Positions 55,914 through 64,000 of a stretch of 64,000 nt of DNA are shown piece by piece. Positions within the stretch are counted from its first letter, which is position 1. Every line of letters begins with the position of its first letter. The position numbers and the translations under genes were made by a program. The notes under the pieces are model-generated. The model saw only the letters and a list, made by a program, of their open reading frames with translations. It was not told the origin of the DNA and made no database searches. Source of the stretch: Photobacterium galatheae (GTDB taxonomy: Bacteria > Pseudomonadota > Gammaproteobacteria > Enterobacterales > Vibrionaceae); assembly GCF_000695255.1 (NCBI RefSeq), contig NZ_JMIB01000004.1, forward strand, positions 124,001 to 188,000, written 5' to 3'.

Positions 55914-56609
55914 ATGGACGTGATACTTTACAGCGCGACAGGTTCTAATAGTTCAGAGCGGGTTGAATGGGTGCTCAACTACAAAGCTGTACCATACAAG
56001 CGGATTGAGGTGGCCCCTGAAGGACTCAAAACCAGTTATCTTCAGATCAATCCGTTTGGTTATGTGCCTTGTCTGGCCGTTGACGGCCATCTGATTCAGG
56101 AATCAATGGCGATTATTGAATGCCTTGAAGAACTTTTTCCGCCATCGGGTTCACAGTTCATTTCATCGCAATTCAAGGCATCACAACATAGCCTGATCGG
56201 CGATTCCGTTTTCAGCAGAGCCGCTGTGCGTGCGGTCTGTGAGTATGTGAATGCCAGCATTCATTCGCCGCAGAATCGCACGGTGCTGAAAGCATTTCGC
56301 CCGGAGCTTTCTGAGCCATCCAAACGTGAACTTCGTGGTCAATGGATCACAACCTGTCTGGAGACACTCATGAAACAGCTCTGTCAAACATCGTCATTTG
56401 CCATTGGCGAACAATTTACAATTGCTGATATTTTCGTGGCATCGATTTATAAAAAGGCGTTGCAACACGGTGCGGTTGCGAGTCCTTTTTATGACCAGCA
56501 TTTAGACTGGCTCCGGCAGGATGAACAGATTGCAGCGGCAGAGCCGTTCGCACCGGCATGCGTTGCTTTCACCAACCAGGCGGCAAATTCACGATCAGCG
56601 CCACGCTAA
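55914..56609 (+). CDS. Glutathione S-transferase family protein
   Basis: A 231-aa GST. The N-terminal thioredoxin-like domain carries the zeta-type active-site pattern NSSERVEW (about 12-19) and the glutathione-binding GYVPCLAVDGHLIQESMAIIE. The C-terminal helical domain follows from about 90 (FTIADIFVASIY is a conserved N-capping motif). ATG 55914 is chosen because AGGGG stands about 7 nt upstream. Substrate unknown; zeta-like GSTs include maleylacetoacetate isomerases. Confidence 0.83.
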   Translation: MDVILYSATGSNSSERVEWVLNYKAVPYKRIEVAPEGLKTSYLQINPFGYVPCLAVDGHLIQESMAIIECLEELFPPSGSQFISSQFKASQHSLIGDSVFSRAAVRAVCEYVNASIHSPQNRTVLKAFRPELSEPSKRELRGQWITTCLETLMKQLCQTSSFAIGEQFTIADIFVASIYKKALQHGAVASPFYDQHLDWLRQDEQIAAAEPFAPACVAFTNQAANSRSAPR

Positions 56610-56637
56610 GATCAATTTTTATGTGACTGACCGCAAT

Positions 56638-56675
56638 AAAAAGGAAAGTGATGTGTTTGTTACTTTCCTTTTTTG
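56638..56675 (+). terminator. Terminator after the GST gene
   Basis: Stem AAAAAGGAAAGT / ACTTTCCTTTTT with a loop of about 12 nt, ending in the T-run. Confidence 0.85.
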
Positions 56676-56782
56676 ATTGCTGATTTTTTCATTGGGTCAA
56701 CATGGTAAATCTAGTCAGGACGCGGCTCACCCATCCATTATTGATTGTTCTATCATAACCTATTGTTTTTATTGTCATTTGT

Positions 56783-56798
56783 TGTCACCCGGGTGACA
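56783..56798 (+). promoter_or_regulatory. Perfect 16-bp palindrome upstream of selD
   Basis: TGTCACCCGGGTGACA is a perfect inverted repeat, about 110 nt before the selD ATG. It is a strong operator candidate for the selD-TauE-nifS unit. The regulator is unknown. Confidence 0.65.
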
Positions 56799-56909
56799 TG
56801 TTTGTGAAATAAAAGTGTCATATGGTCGGTGTAAATTTCCCGACTCAAATTTGTCATGATTCTGAAAATAATTTGTAACGTGAAACAATATAAAAATGGA
56901 GCGTCTGAA

Positions 56910-57959
56910 ATGTCAGTGTGTAATTTATTAGATTTTTCTGAGTCGGGTGGTTGTGGCTGTAAAATTCCACCTCAGATGTTGACGAATATTCTTAAAACAA
57001 CGCAAAAGAAAAATACCGTTAAGAATGAAGATATTTTATTAGGTTTTGAAACTTCCGATGATTGTGCCATTTATAACTTCGGTGGCAAAAAGCTGTTGTT
57101 TTCGACTGACTTTTTTAGTTCAACGGTCAGCTCCCCTTATTTGTTCGGAAAAATCGCTGCAGCCAATGCACTGAGCGATATTTATGCGACCGGTGGCCGC
57201 CCTTTAATTGTGAATTCAATTCTGGCATTTCCGCCTGATGATATTCCGATGCCATACATTGAAAAAATGATCGAAGGTGCTCAGGAAGTGATGGCGGAAT
57301 GCGGGGCAACCGTTGTTGGCGGTCATACCATCAAAAACGCGCAGCCTTTGTATGGCTTTGCGGTGATTGGCGAAGCTGAGGATGCACATATCCGGCAGAA
57401 TAATACGCCCCGCAATCATGATCTGGTGATCATCACCAAACCATTAGGGATTGGCATTATTTCAAATGCCCTGAAGGTGGGAAGGCTCCGCGAAGAAGAC
57501 CTGTTTGAGTCGACGCTTGAAATCATGAGCCGCGTGAACCGGATTGGTTACTCTCTGGCTCAGCATCAAGGGGTCAGCGCGATGACTGATATCACCGGTT
57601 TTGGTCTCGCAGGTCATTTAAGCGAACTGGTGGAAAACACTGGGTTTAACGTCAACATCGACGGGGATGCGGTGCCTGTCATTGACGGCGTTGAAGCTTT
57701 AAGTTTGGCGGTGACCAAGAACCCAAGCGGGACTTATAACAATATCAGCCGCTATGCACGTTTCATGAAGTATGACGCCGATATCAGTGATGAACGCCGC
57801 CTGATTCTGCATGATCCTCAGACAAATGGTGGATTATTGTTTACCGTCGATGAAGAAACCTACCGGGAACATATTCTGCCGCTGTTTGAAGCTGAATCGT
57901 CGGAGCATTATGTGATCGGGACCATCAGCGAAGGGCAAGGGCAGATCGTCGTCAAATGA
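56910..57959 (+). CDS. selD: SelD, selenophosphate synthetase
   Basis: Makes selenophosphate from selenide and ATP, the selenium donor for selenocysteine and 2-selenouridine; 349 aa. The catalytic loop is SGGCGCK with Cys15 and Cys17 plus Lys18; the residue that is Sec in some SelD is a Cys codon (TGT) here. ATP-binding signatures follow (LLFSTDFFSSTV, VVGGHTIKNAQPLYGFAVIG). ATG 56910 has TGGAG about 8-9 nt upstream; the earlier in-frame ATG at 56856 is not conserved. Overlaps the next gene by 4 bp. No selA, selB or selU in the window. Confidence 0.95.
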   Translation: MSVCNLLDFSESGGCGCKIPPQMLTNILKTTQKKNTVKNEDILLGFETSDDCAIYNFGGKKLLFSTDFFSSTVSSPYLFGKIAAANALSDIYATGGRPLIVNSILAFPPDDIPMPYIEKMIEGAQEVMAECGATVVGGHTIKNAQPLYGFAVIGEAEDAHIRQNNTPRNHDLVIITKPLGIGIISNALKVGRLREEDLFESTLEIMSRVNRIGYSLAQHQGVSAMTDITGFGLAGHLSELVENTGFNVNIDGDAVPVIDGVEALSLAVTKNPSGTYNNISRYARFMKYDADISDERRLILHDPQTNGGLLFTVDEETYREHILPLFEAESSEHYVIGTISEGQGQIVVK

Positions 57960-58726
57960 GTCAGGAAATGATCGTTGGTCTGTTAGGGATCATCACAGGC
58001 AGCCTGTCTGGTTTACTGGGTATCGGTGGCGGCATCTTGCTGGCACCTTTACTGATTATTTGCATGCCATGGCTGAACGGTATGGCATTGCCCATGGTCA
58101 CGATCACAGGCCTAACGGTTGCACAGAGCTTTTTTGGCTCCGTCAGTGCGCTATTTCATCACTCAAAATATCAGCAACGGGATAAAAATCTGATTTTCCG
58201 CTTCGGTGTACCGATGGGGATCGCCAGCCTGACGGTGTCGTTGTTTACTTTTCATTTATCCGACCAAGTGATTTTAATCACCTTCTCTGTGCTGGCAATC
58301 AGTTCAGTGGTGATTGCCACCTTAGGTCCGGATTTCTGGAAAAAATGGCTGGGTGAAATCCGTTTAGACTCTGTGGTCTTGCCGATGATCGGCCTGTTGC
58401 TCGGATTTACTTGCGGGATTGTCGGTCAGGGCGGTGGGTTTATTTATCTGCCCGTGATGATTGCCGTGTTCGGCTGCAATCCCAAGCTGGCCATTGCGAC
58501 AGCCCCTGTGATTGGAATTATTTCTTCTTTCTCGTTGTTTTTCGGGCGTGCAGCCTCAGACACACTGGACTGGACGCTCTGCGGCTATCTGGTGGCGGGC
58601 ATATTCGTTGGCGCGAAAGTCGGCAGTTACCTGTATTTCCGATTGAATGAAAAGGTGCTGGCGCGCTGCGTGAATATTTTCGTGCTGCTGAGTTCAATCA
58701 AGATCATGTCGATGGCTATCGGCTGA
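57956..58726 (+). CDS. TauE/SafE-family membrane transporter
   Basis: A 256-aa inner-membrane protein with about 7-8 helices and the family's repeated Gly-rich motif (SGLLGIGGGILLAPLL near the start; GFTCGIVGQGGGFIYLPVM in the second half). TauE/SafE proteins export sulfite or sulfur-containing organics. Sitting between selD and nifS and coupled to selD by a 4-bp overlap, it may instead move a selenium or sulfur oxyanion; this is inference. Confidence 0.85.
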   Translation: MSQEMIVGLLGIITGSLSGLLGIGGGILLAPLLIICMPWLNGMALPMVTITGLTVAQSFFGSVSALFHHSKYQQRDKNLIFRFGVPMGIASLTVSLFTFHLSDQVILITFSVLAISSVVIATLGPDFWKKWLGEIRLDSVVLPMIGLLLGFTCGIVGQGGGFIYLPVMIAVFGCNPKLAIATAPVIGIISSFSLFFGRAASDTLDWTLCGYLVAGIFVGAKVGSYLYFRLNEKVLARCVNIFVLLSSIKIMSMAIG

Positions 58727-58747
58727 TCAAAATCGATTGGTGGAAAA

Positions 58748-59893
58748 ATGATTAATGCGGATGTAAGCGGGTCTGACTGGATCAAGCCCGAGGTATTTGA
58801 TTACCTGAAAAAACAGTTTTCTGAAAAACGTTTTGGTAACCCGAACTCGAATCATTTCATCGGAAACAGTTTGTTTCAGGAGATTGAAATGGCAAGAGGG
58901 ACATTGTGCGGTCTACTGTCCTGCGACAGTCATCATCTGATTTTCAATGGCGGTGCAACGGAAGGGATCAGAAATGTATTTTACAGCTTCTTTGAGCACC
59001 ACAATTATCAGGATGCAGTGATCCTGTACTCGCCTTATGAACATTCAGCGACGCTGGAAAATGTTCGCTACTGCCGCTCGAAAGGTGCAGCGTGTATTGC
59101 CTTAGCACATGAACAAAATGGTCTGCTGGATCTGGCCGAGTTGAAGGCAACATTGCAAGCTTGTCAGGGCAAAGCCATTCTGGTCGCGGTGATGGCTGCG
59201 CATAATGAAACCGGTGTGATTCAGGACTATCAGCAGATTGCTGAAGTGTGTCACAGCTATGATGCGGAATATCTGTGCGATACGACGCAACTGATTGGCA
59301 AGCAACCTTTTGATTTTGAACGAAGCGAGGTGGATTATGCCGTCGCTTCCGGTCATAAGTTTGGTGCTTTGCCCGGTACCGGCTTTCTGCTGGTGAAAAA
59401 TTCCTGGCATTTCAGCCCGCTGTTGCTGGGCGGCGGACAGGAATCCAGTCTGAGGGCGGGTACCCAGAATTATCTGGGCATTGCTTCGATGGCAATTGCG
59501 TTACCGCTTGCGCATCAACGGATGGCAAACCAAGCGGAAGTTACCGTTGCGCAGCGACGCTTTGAGCAAGCGCTGCAGCATCACTTTCCCGGAACGGTCA
59601 TTATTGGTGAAGCGGCACCACGTGTTCCGGGACTGACTTTCTGCGCCATTGGCGGTGTCAGCAGGGAAACGTTGCAGGCGGCCTTAGAAGATGCCCGCAT
59701 CATGGTGTCGTCCGGCTCGGCCTGCTCCGACCGGAAATCAGCCTTGTCGAAAGTGGCAACCGGGCTGGGGTACAGTGATGAAGTGGCAAAAAATACCCTG
59801 CGCTTTAGTTTGGGATACTCGGGCACGGCAGCAGTCTATAGCAGTCTGACAGAGACACTTCTGGCGGTTGAGCCGAAAGCGCTGGTTGCCTGA
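58748..59893 (+). CDS. NifS/IscS-like cysteine desulfurase or selenocysteine lyase
   Basis: A 381-aa PLP enzyme. The PLP lysine is Lys204 in SGHKFGALPGTG, and the catalytic cysteine is Cys326 in SSGSACSDRKS, the class I loop. The His of EHSA and AAHNETGVIQ are also present. The usual N-terminal YLDNxATTP is replaced by INADVSGSDWIKPEV. In this operon with selD the likely product is selenide or persulfide for SelD; cysteine desulfurase is the safe family call. Confidence 0.86.
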   Translation: MINADVSGSDWIKPEVFDYLKKQFSEKRFGNPNSNHFIGNSLFQEIEMARGTLCGLLSCDSHHLIFNGGATEGIRNVFYSFFEHHNYQDAVILYSPYEHSATLENVRYCRSKGAACIALAHEQNGLLDLAELKATLQACQGKAILVAVMAAHNETGVIQDYQQIAEVCHSYDAEYLCDTTQLIGKQPFDFERSEVDYAVASGHKFGALPGTGFLLVKNSWHFSPLLLGGGQESSLRAGTQNYLGIASMAIALPLAHQRMANQAEVTVAQRRFEQALQHHFPGTVIIGEAAPRVPGLTFCAIGGVSRETLQAALEDARIMVSSGSACSDRKSALSKVATGLGYSDEVAKNTLRFSLGYSGTAAVYSSLTETLLAVEPKALVA

Positions 59894-59916
59894 CTTTCGC
59901 GGATGGTGTTTGAGTC

Positions 59917-59946
59917 AAGAGCCAGCTTGATATGCTGGCTCTTTTT
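59917..59946 (+). terminator. Terminator after the selD-TauE-nifS unit
   Basis: Stem AAGAGCCAGC / GCTGGCTCTT with a 7-nt loop, then TTT. Confidence 0.88.
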
Positions 59947-60137
59947 CATCGTTTCAGAACAAGAGCGCTCAATATGAACGGGATGTTTATTTCCGGAAGC
60001 AGCACTTGAGCTACAAAGAGAGAGTTCCTGTGAACAGGATGAGTGAAACTTATCTCATATCGATTTATGATGCTCCGCCATGCGCTGCTTGCAGGCGCTG
60101 AATGAATCATTCTGAATCATCAAGGAGATTGCGACGG

Positions 60138-60719
60138 ATGTGGATCGGCAACGAAACGCTTGAAGGTCAATGGACGACATTAGAACCATTAGAAGAAACG
60201 CATATCGAGCCGTTGAAAAAAGCGGTTTCAGAGGGGGAATCCTGGAAGCTGTGGTTTGCCAGTGTCCCGACACCGGAAGCCATGCCCGACTATGTGAACC
60301 GCGCCATGCAGGATGCCCGGGAAGGAAATATTGCCTACGCCGTGCGGCTGAAGTCATCCGGCGAAATCGTCGGAACCACTCGCTATTACCATGTTGATGA
60401 AGCGAATCGCAGAGCGATGATCGGTTACACCTGGTATTCAGATTCGGTCAAAAGAACGCCGGTGAATACTGAATGTAAATATTTGCTCCTGAGTCATTTA
60501 TTTGAAGGTGCCAATGCGATTGCCGTCGAGTTCAGGACGCATTTTTTCAATCAGACTTCTCGTGCTGCCATCGAGCGTCTTGGCGCAAAACAGGATGGGA
60601 TTTTGCGTCACCATCAGATCATGAAAGATGGCTCATTCAGAGATACCGTCGTGTATTCGATCATTGCCAGTGAGTGGCCGGCGGTGAAAGCGAATCTGCT
60701 CAGTAAGCTCAGAGATTAG
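60138..60719 (+). CDS. GNAT-family N-acetyltransferase (RimJ/RimL-like)
   Basis: A 193-aa acetyltransferase-fold protein. The IVGTTRYYHVDEANRRAMIGYTWY stretch, quoted in part as NRRAMIGYTWY, and the NQTSRAAIERLGAKQDG motif (acetyl-CoA-side helix) identify the RimJ/RimL subgroup. ATG 60138 is chosen because AGGAG stands about 9-10 nt upstream; ATG 60102 precedes no family sequence. Substrate unknown. Confidence 0.82.
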   Translation: MWIGNETLEGQWTTLEPLEETHIEPLKKAVSEGESWKLWFASVPTPEAMPDYVNRAMQDAREGNIAYAVRLKSSGEIVGTTRYYHVDEANRRAMIGYTWYSDSVKRTPVNTECKYLLLSHLFEGANAIAVEFRTHFFNQTSRAAIERLGAKQDGILRHHQIMKDGSFRDTVVYSIIASEWPAVKANLLSKLRD

Positions 60720-60773
60720 GGAAGGGCGCGATAGAGCAATTGGGTTAGGTGCTGTTCAAGTCGCCCGGTATGT

Positions 60774-61670
60774 TCAAGCGCCGGATATTTCAGTTTTCAG
60801 CCACGCCATGAACACCTTTAATCGTGCCAGTCTGGCTGAGTTCGGGTCATAGACCATATAGCGCCTGACCGGATTTGGGTGAGGTAACTGAAAAGGGATC
60901 ACCAGCTGCCCGGCGTCAAGCTGGCTCTGATATAAATAGGGGACGGCCAGCGTGACGCCATGGCCGTTTAACACCGCAGTCAGTGCCATATCGGTGCTGT
61001 TGACCCGGGTCCACTTGGCGTGTTGGTTGCTGGCCTGCACACCGGTGTTTTCAAACCAGCTTTGCCAATCGTAGGCGCCGGGGTGCTCCAGGGTAACCAG
61101 CCAGGTGGACAGAAGATCTTCGGGGGAACTGAATGCCAGGTCACGGGCAAGTTGGGCAGAACAAACCGGGTAGACTGCGGATTCACCAAAGTACTCACAG
61201 GACAGGTTGTCTGGTGTGTGTTTTTCCACTTCTGTGCCGAAACGAATTGCCAGATCAATATGTGCTTGCCTGAGATCATCAAACCCCGCGGACGAGACTA
61301 CTCGAATTTGGATTTCAGGATGTAATTCGGAAAAGCGTTGCATCCTTGGCATCAACCAGAGCGTGGTAAAAGCCTGTGTTGAGCTGATTGTCAGCTCACC
61401 AGCAATCTCTTCCTGATGAATTTGGTTCACCCCTTGGCGAATGATGGCCAAAGCTTGTTGCGCGCACTCGAACAGGCTTTGCCCTTGCTGGCTCAATAGC
61501 ATTCTTTTGCCTTTCCGGACAAATAAGCGGCATCCTAAACTCTGTTCCAGCTGTCGCATTTGCTGGCTGACTGCGGCTTGGGAAATACAGAGTTCATCGG
61601 CCGCCAGACTATAGCTGTTGTGTCTGGCTGCGCATTCAAAAGTGACCAGTAAATTGATATTTCTCAGCAA
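60774..61670 (-). CDS. LysR-family regulator, GcvA-like, divergent from the PEP-mutase-like gene
   Basis: An LTTR of about 298 aa. The N-terminal HTH is SYSLAADELCISQAAVSQQ with the following MRQLEQSLGCRLFVRKGKR. I start at TTG 61670 (MLRNINLLVTFECAA), which leaves the palindrome at 61706-61722 in the promoter; the frame stays open to 61769 but that stretch is AT-rich and non-conserved. Likely regulates the divergent gene. Confidence 0.83.
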   Translation of the reverse strand: MLRNINLLVTFECAARHNSYSLAADELCISQAAVSQQMRQLEQSLGCRLFVRKGKRMLLSQQGQSLFECAQQALAIIRQGVNQIHQEEIAGELTISSTQAFTTLWLMPRMQRFSELHPEIQIRVVSSAGFDDLRQAHIDLAIRFGTEVEKHTPDNLSCEYFGESAVYPVCSAQLARDLAFSSPEDLLSTWLVTLEHPGAYDWQSWFENTGVQASNQHAKWTRVNSTDMALTAVLNGHGVTLAVPYLYQSQLDAGQLVIPFQLPHPNPVRRYMVYDPNSARLARLKVFMAWLKTEISGA

Positions 61671-61705
61671 AATAGGGTTGTCTCGCCTGTATTCTGTTTC
61701 AGTAT

Positions 61706-61722
61706 TATAAGTTTTTCTTATA
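61706..61722 (+). promoter_or_regulatory. Candidate LysR operator
   Basis: Perfect inverted repeat TATAAG-TTTTT-CTTATA (17 bp), a T-N11-A-like site typical of LTTRs, placed 36 nt from the chosen LysR start and about 110 nt from the divergent gene. Confidence 0.6.
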
Positions 61723-61830
61723 TTAAAAGTCGATTTGTATCGTTGGTGTTGAACCGCACCGGGAAACAAAATGGGTATTCCAGGGATCAGCCCGGCCCAT
61801 TCGTGGTTTTCCAGTCAGGAGACAGACATC

Positions 61831-62607
61831 ATGCAAGAATTTAAACAGTTACATCAGCAAACGACGCCTTTCATCATCGGAAATGTTTGGGATGCTGCCA
61901 GTGCCCGTTGCGCCCAGCAGGCCGGATATCAGGCGTTAGGGACTTCCAGTGCAGCCATCGCCAGTTTGCTGGGCTATGAGGATGGTGAACAAATCCCGTT
62001 TGCTGAGTTAGTTTTTATGGTTCGGCGCATTGCCGCAGTCAGCAAGCTTCCTCTCAGTGTGGATATTGAAGCCGGGTTCAGCCGGAATCCAGAAGTGATC
62101 GCCCTTCATATTCAGCAGCTGGCGGCGTTGGGTGTAGCCGGGATTAATATTGAAGATAGCCGGGTAGACGCAGACCGGACCCTCGTTCCGGCGGAGGAAT
62201 TTGCGGCGATATTGTCGGCCGTAAAAGCGATCCTGCAACATGACCAGACTGAGGTATTTCTCAATGTTCGCTGCGACGCATTTTTACTGGGTTTAGATAA
62301 TGCTTGCGCTGAAACGGTGAAGCGCGCACAAATCTATCAGATGGCAGGTGCTGATGGCTTATTTGTGCCCTGTCTTACGCAGGCTGAACATATCAAAGCG
62401 GTTGTTGCAGCAAGTAGGCTTCCGGTGAATGTGATGGCAATGCCTGATCTTCCTTACTTTGAGGTGTTGGCGGGCTTGGGGGTGAAACGGATCAGTTCAG
62501 GAAATTTTGCCCATGATGTGATGCACAGACATCTTCTGAATCAAATGGTTGAGATGAAACAATCAGGATCGTGCAAATCTCTGTTCGGTTCGAGCACTGC
62601 CGGATGA
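61831..62607 (+). CDS. Isocitrate lyase / PEP mutase superfamily protein
   Basis: A 258-aa enzyme of the PEP-mutase/isocitrate-lyase (ICL) superfamily. The barrel start NVWDAASARCAQQAGYQALGTSSAA and the metal-site SVDIEAGF and NIEDSR are visible. ATG 61831 has CAGGAG about 9 nt upstream; the upstream frame to 61771 covers the intergenic region. Such proteins cleave or form C-C or P-C bonds of carboxylates, and the substrate is not told by sequence. Divergent from the LysR gene. Confidence 0.82.
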   Translation: MQEFKQLHQQTTPFIIGNVWDAASARCAQQAGYQALGTSSAAIASLLGYEDGEQIPFAELVFMVRRIAAVSKLPLSVDIEAGFSRNPEVIALHIQQLAALGVAGINIEDSRVDADRTLVPAEEFAAILSAVKAILQHDQTEVFLNVRCDAFLLGLDNACAETVKRAQIYQMAGADGLFVPCLTQAEHIKAVVAASRLPVNVMAMPDLPYFEVLAGLGVKRISSGNFAHDVMHRHLLNQMVEMKQSGSCKSLFGSSTAG

Positions 62608-62763
62608 CCTGATTCGCTGCTGCTCTTTTTCAGACTCAGAATGGGAGCGGAGAAAGTGATCTCGGGTGAGGAAGTTGGGTTTGTGTGAAACAGCACTCAG
62701 TTTTGTGGCTGCCGACCGCATGATGCGGCCGGCGTTTGCGGTGATGATCCAGGCCGGAGGAAT

Positions 62764-63462
62764 TTAAGCCCGGTTATCTGCCTGTTTCCCGGTCAGTGAG
62801 TTCATCACTGCGTCTTTGTCAGTCAGGTAAGATTCCAGCCCTTCACGGCGCAGGTCGCACGACGGGCAGTTGCCACAGCCGTCGCCAATAATACCGTTGT
62901 AGCAGGTCAGGGTATGGTTGCGGATGTAATCCAGCTTGCCGTGCTGATCGGCCAGCGCCCAGGTTTCGGCTTTGTTCAGCCACATCAGCGGTGTTTCGAT
63001 GTTCAGCGGTCGGTCCATGCCCAGCACCAGCGACTGGTTCAGCGATTTGACGAATGCATCGCGGCAGTCCGGGTAGCCGGAGAAGTCAGTTTCGCACACA
63101 CCGGTGATCACCGCTTCTGCGCCAATCTGGTATGCGTAAATCCCGGCTAAAGTCAGGAACAGAATGTTGCGGCCCGGCACAAAAGAATTTGGCAGGCCGT
63201 TGTCCTGTAACTCATGCGAGACCGGGATGTTGTCACGGGTCAGCGAGCTGATCGCCAGTTCGTTCAGCAGACCGACATCCATCACTTTATGGGCCGCCAC
63301 GCCCAGGTCTTTGCAGATGGCCTCGGCGACTTCGATTTCCAGTTTATGGCGCTGACCATAGTCAAAGGTGATGCAGTGAACTTCATCATATCGGGCCATG
63401 GCCTGAATCAGACAGGTGGTTGAGTCCTGTCCGCCACTGAAAACGACAACTGCTTTGCGCAT
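62764..63462 (-). CDS. queC: QueC, 7-cyano-7-deazaguanine synthase
   Basis: Converts 7-carboxy-7-deazaguanine to preQ0 with ATP and ammonia, in queuosine biosynthesis; 232 aa. The PP-loop is [11 protein letters not shown] (residues 7-17 or so). The zinc site is C-terminal ([10 protein letters not shown], with an upstream Cys in GDGC). ATG 63462 gives [11 protein letters not shown]; the ATG at 63465 would add one Met. It lies downstream of the PLP gene on the same strand. Confidence 0.95.
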   Translation of the reverse strand: MRKAVVVFSGGQDSTTCLIQAMARYDEVHCITFDYGQRHKLEIEVAEAICKDLGVAAHKVMDVGLLNELAISSLTRDNIPVSHELQDNGLPNSFVPGRNILFLTLAGIYAYQIGAEAVITGVCETDFSGYPDCRDAFVKSLNQSLVLGMDRPLNIETPLMWLNKAETWALADQHGKLDYIRNHTLTCYNGIIGDGCGNCPSCDLRREGLESYLTDKDAVMNSLTGKQADNRA

Positions 63463-63516
63463 CATGCTGCTCCGGATTATTGATAAGACTGATGGGGGCA
63501 CATCCTACCCTGAGAG

Positions 63517-64000
63517 TCAGGATATGCCAAGTGACAGTCGCTGCCATTCCGACCAGCTCAGGATCCCGGTTTGTTCAAACGCCGAAAGCTGATCAAAATA
63601 GGGTTGAATGTCGCCAATATTGGCTTCAACCCAGCTCGGATCGAAATATGTATCCAGATAGCGTTCCCCGCTGTCACACAGCAAGGTCACGATAGAGCCG
63701 GTTTCGCCCCGGGCTTTCATCTCGCTCGCCAGTTGCAGAACACCGTACAGATTGGTGCCGGTTGAGGCCCCGGCTTTGCGGCCCAGCAGTTTTTCCAGCC
63801 AGTAAATGGTGGCAATGCTGGCGGCATCCGGAATGGTGCGCATTTCATCGACGACGTCCGGAATAAAGCTCGGCTCAACGCGCGGACGACCAATGCCTTC
63901 GATCCGGCTGCCACGCTGGCCTTTCAGCGCCGGGTCTCGGGTCAGGTAGTAGTCGTGAAACACCGAATGTTCCGGATCGACGACACAGAGCTTTGTTTCG
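63517..64000 (-). CDS. PLP-dependent cysteine synthase family protein (5' part lost at window edge)
   Basis: C-terminal part of a fold-type II PLP enzyme, open to the window end. Readable are DEMRTIPDAASIATIYWLEKL and the nearby Gly/Ser motif GASTGTNLYGVLQLA, the phosphate-binding and helical part, then LLCDSGERYLDTYFDPSWV, the usual cysteine-synthase tail. The PLP lysine and start are outside the window. Cysteine synthase A/B-like is the family; a precise subtype is not decided. Confidence 0.85.
   Translation of the reverse strand, partial: ETKLCVVDPEHSVFHDYYLTRDPALKGQRGSRIEGIGRPRVEPSFIPDVVDEMRTIPDAASIATIYWLEKLLGRKAGASTGTNLYGVLQLASEMKARGETGSIVTLLCDSGERYLDTYFDPSWVEANIGDIQPYFDQLSAFEQTGILSWSEWQRLSLGIS

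Noticed and set aside
56950-56966. In-frame UGA/selenocysteine in SelD
   Set aside because: The catalytic positions are ordinary TGT cysteine codons, and no in-frame TGA occurs before the normal stop.

Overview
The window is chromosomal DNA of a gamma-proteobacterium of the Vibrionaceae. The evidence is gene order and protein character: a polar-flagellum/chemotaxis block flhF-flhG-fliA-cheYZAB-parC-parP-cheW, followed by ccmA-I, mlaA, an extracellular chitinase, fadL, an ECF sigma/anti-sigma pair, fadIJ, sixA-smrB-prmB and queC. Several proteins resemble Photobacterium relatives, such as the PBPRA1643-type SEC-C protein. The genus cannot be fixed from sequence reading alone. No rRNA or tRNA gene was recognised.

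Layout. (1) 1-9.9 kb is one long plus-strand operon for flagellar placement, the flagellar sigma factor, the core chemosensory pathway and the ParC/ParP polar-array system. (2) 9.9-11.1 kb is a two-gene minus-strand insert of FlhB-tail-like and FliK-like proteins. (3) 11.2-18.3 kb holds cytochrome c maturation genes ccmABCDEFGHI, ending in a terminator, then mlaA. (4) 19.6-22.1 kb encodes a modular GH18 chitinase. (5) 22.2-28.9 kb is a fatty-acid locus: fadL, an ECF sigma with its membrane anti-sigma, and fadIJ, with FadR-like sites before fadL and fadI. (6) 29-36.3 kb holds a zinc-ribbon membrane protein, an M16 protease, sixA, a small lipoprotein, a type I-E CRISPR array with no cas genes in the window, smrB and prmB.

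(7) 36.4-48.5 kb is an accessory region. It has a PhoD-like phosphatase, a very large GMC-oxidoreductase/alpha-beta-hydrolase fusion and a VOC protein. A near-identical ~60-nt element lies before the first and the third of these genes. Next come an AT-rich metallophosphoesterase, a small exported protein, a small membrane protein, a VIT1-like metal transporter and two coupled genes of unknown function. (8) 48.5-56.6 kb holds many small regulator/enzyme units: TetR with a divergent old yellow enzyme and three tandem operators, a YcaQ-type glycosylase, a SEC-C protein, an SDR divergent from a LysR regulator, a GFA protein, an exported protein and a GST. (9) 56.9-59.9 kb is selD-TauE/SafE-nifS, apparently a selenium-handling operon, with a perfect palindrome upstream. 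(10) 60.1-64 kb holds a GNAT, LysR/PEP-mutase-like divergent genes, queC and a partial PLP-dependent cysteine-synthase-family gene.

The best candidates for undescribed biology are the repeated element with its PhoD/GMC-hydrolase/VOC cluster, the coupled unknown pair at 45.7-48.4 kb, and a plus-strand terminator in the sigma/fadI intergenic region with no gene ahead of it. The cas-less CRISPR array and the triple TetR operator are also worth following up.
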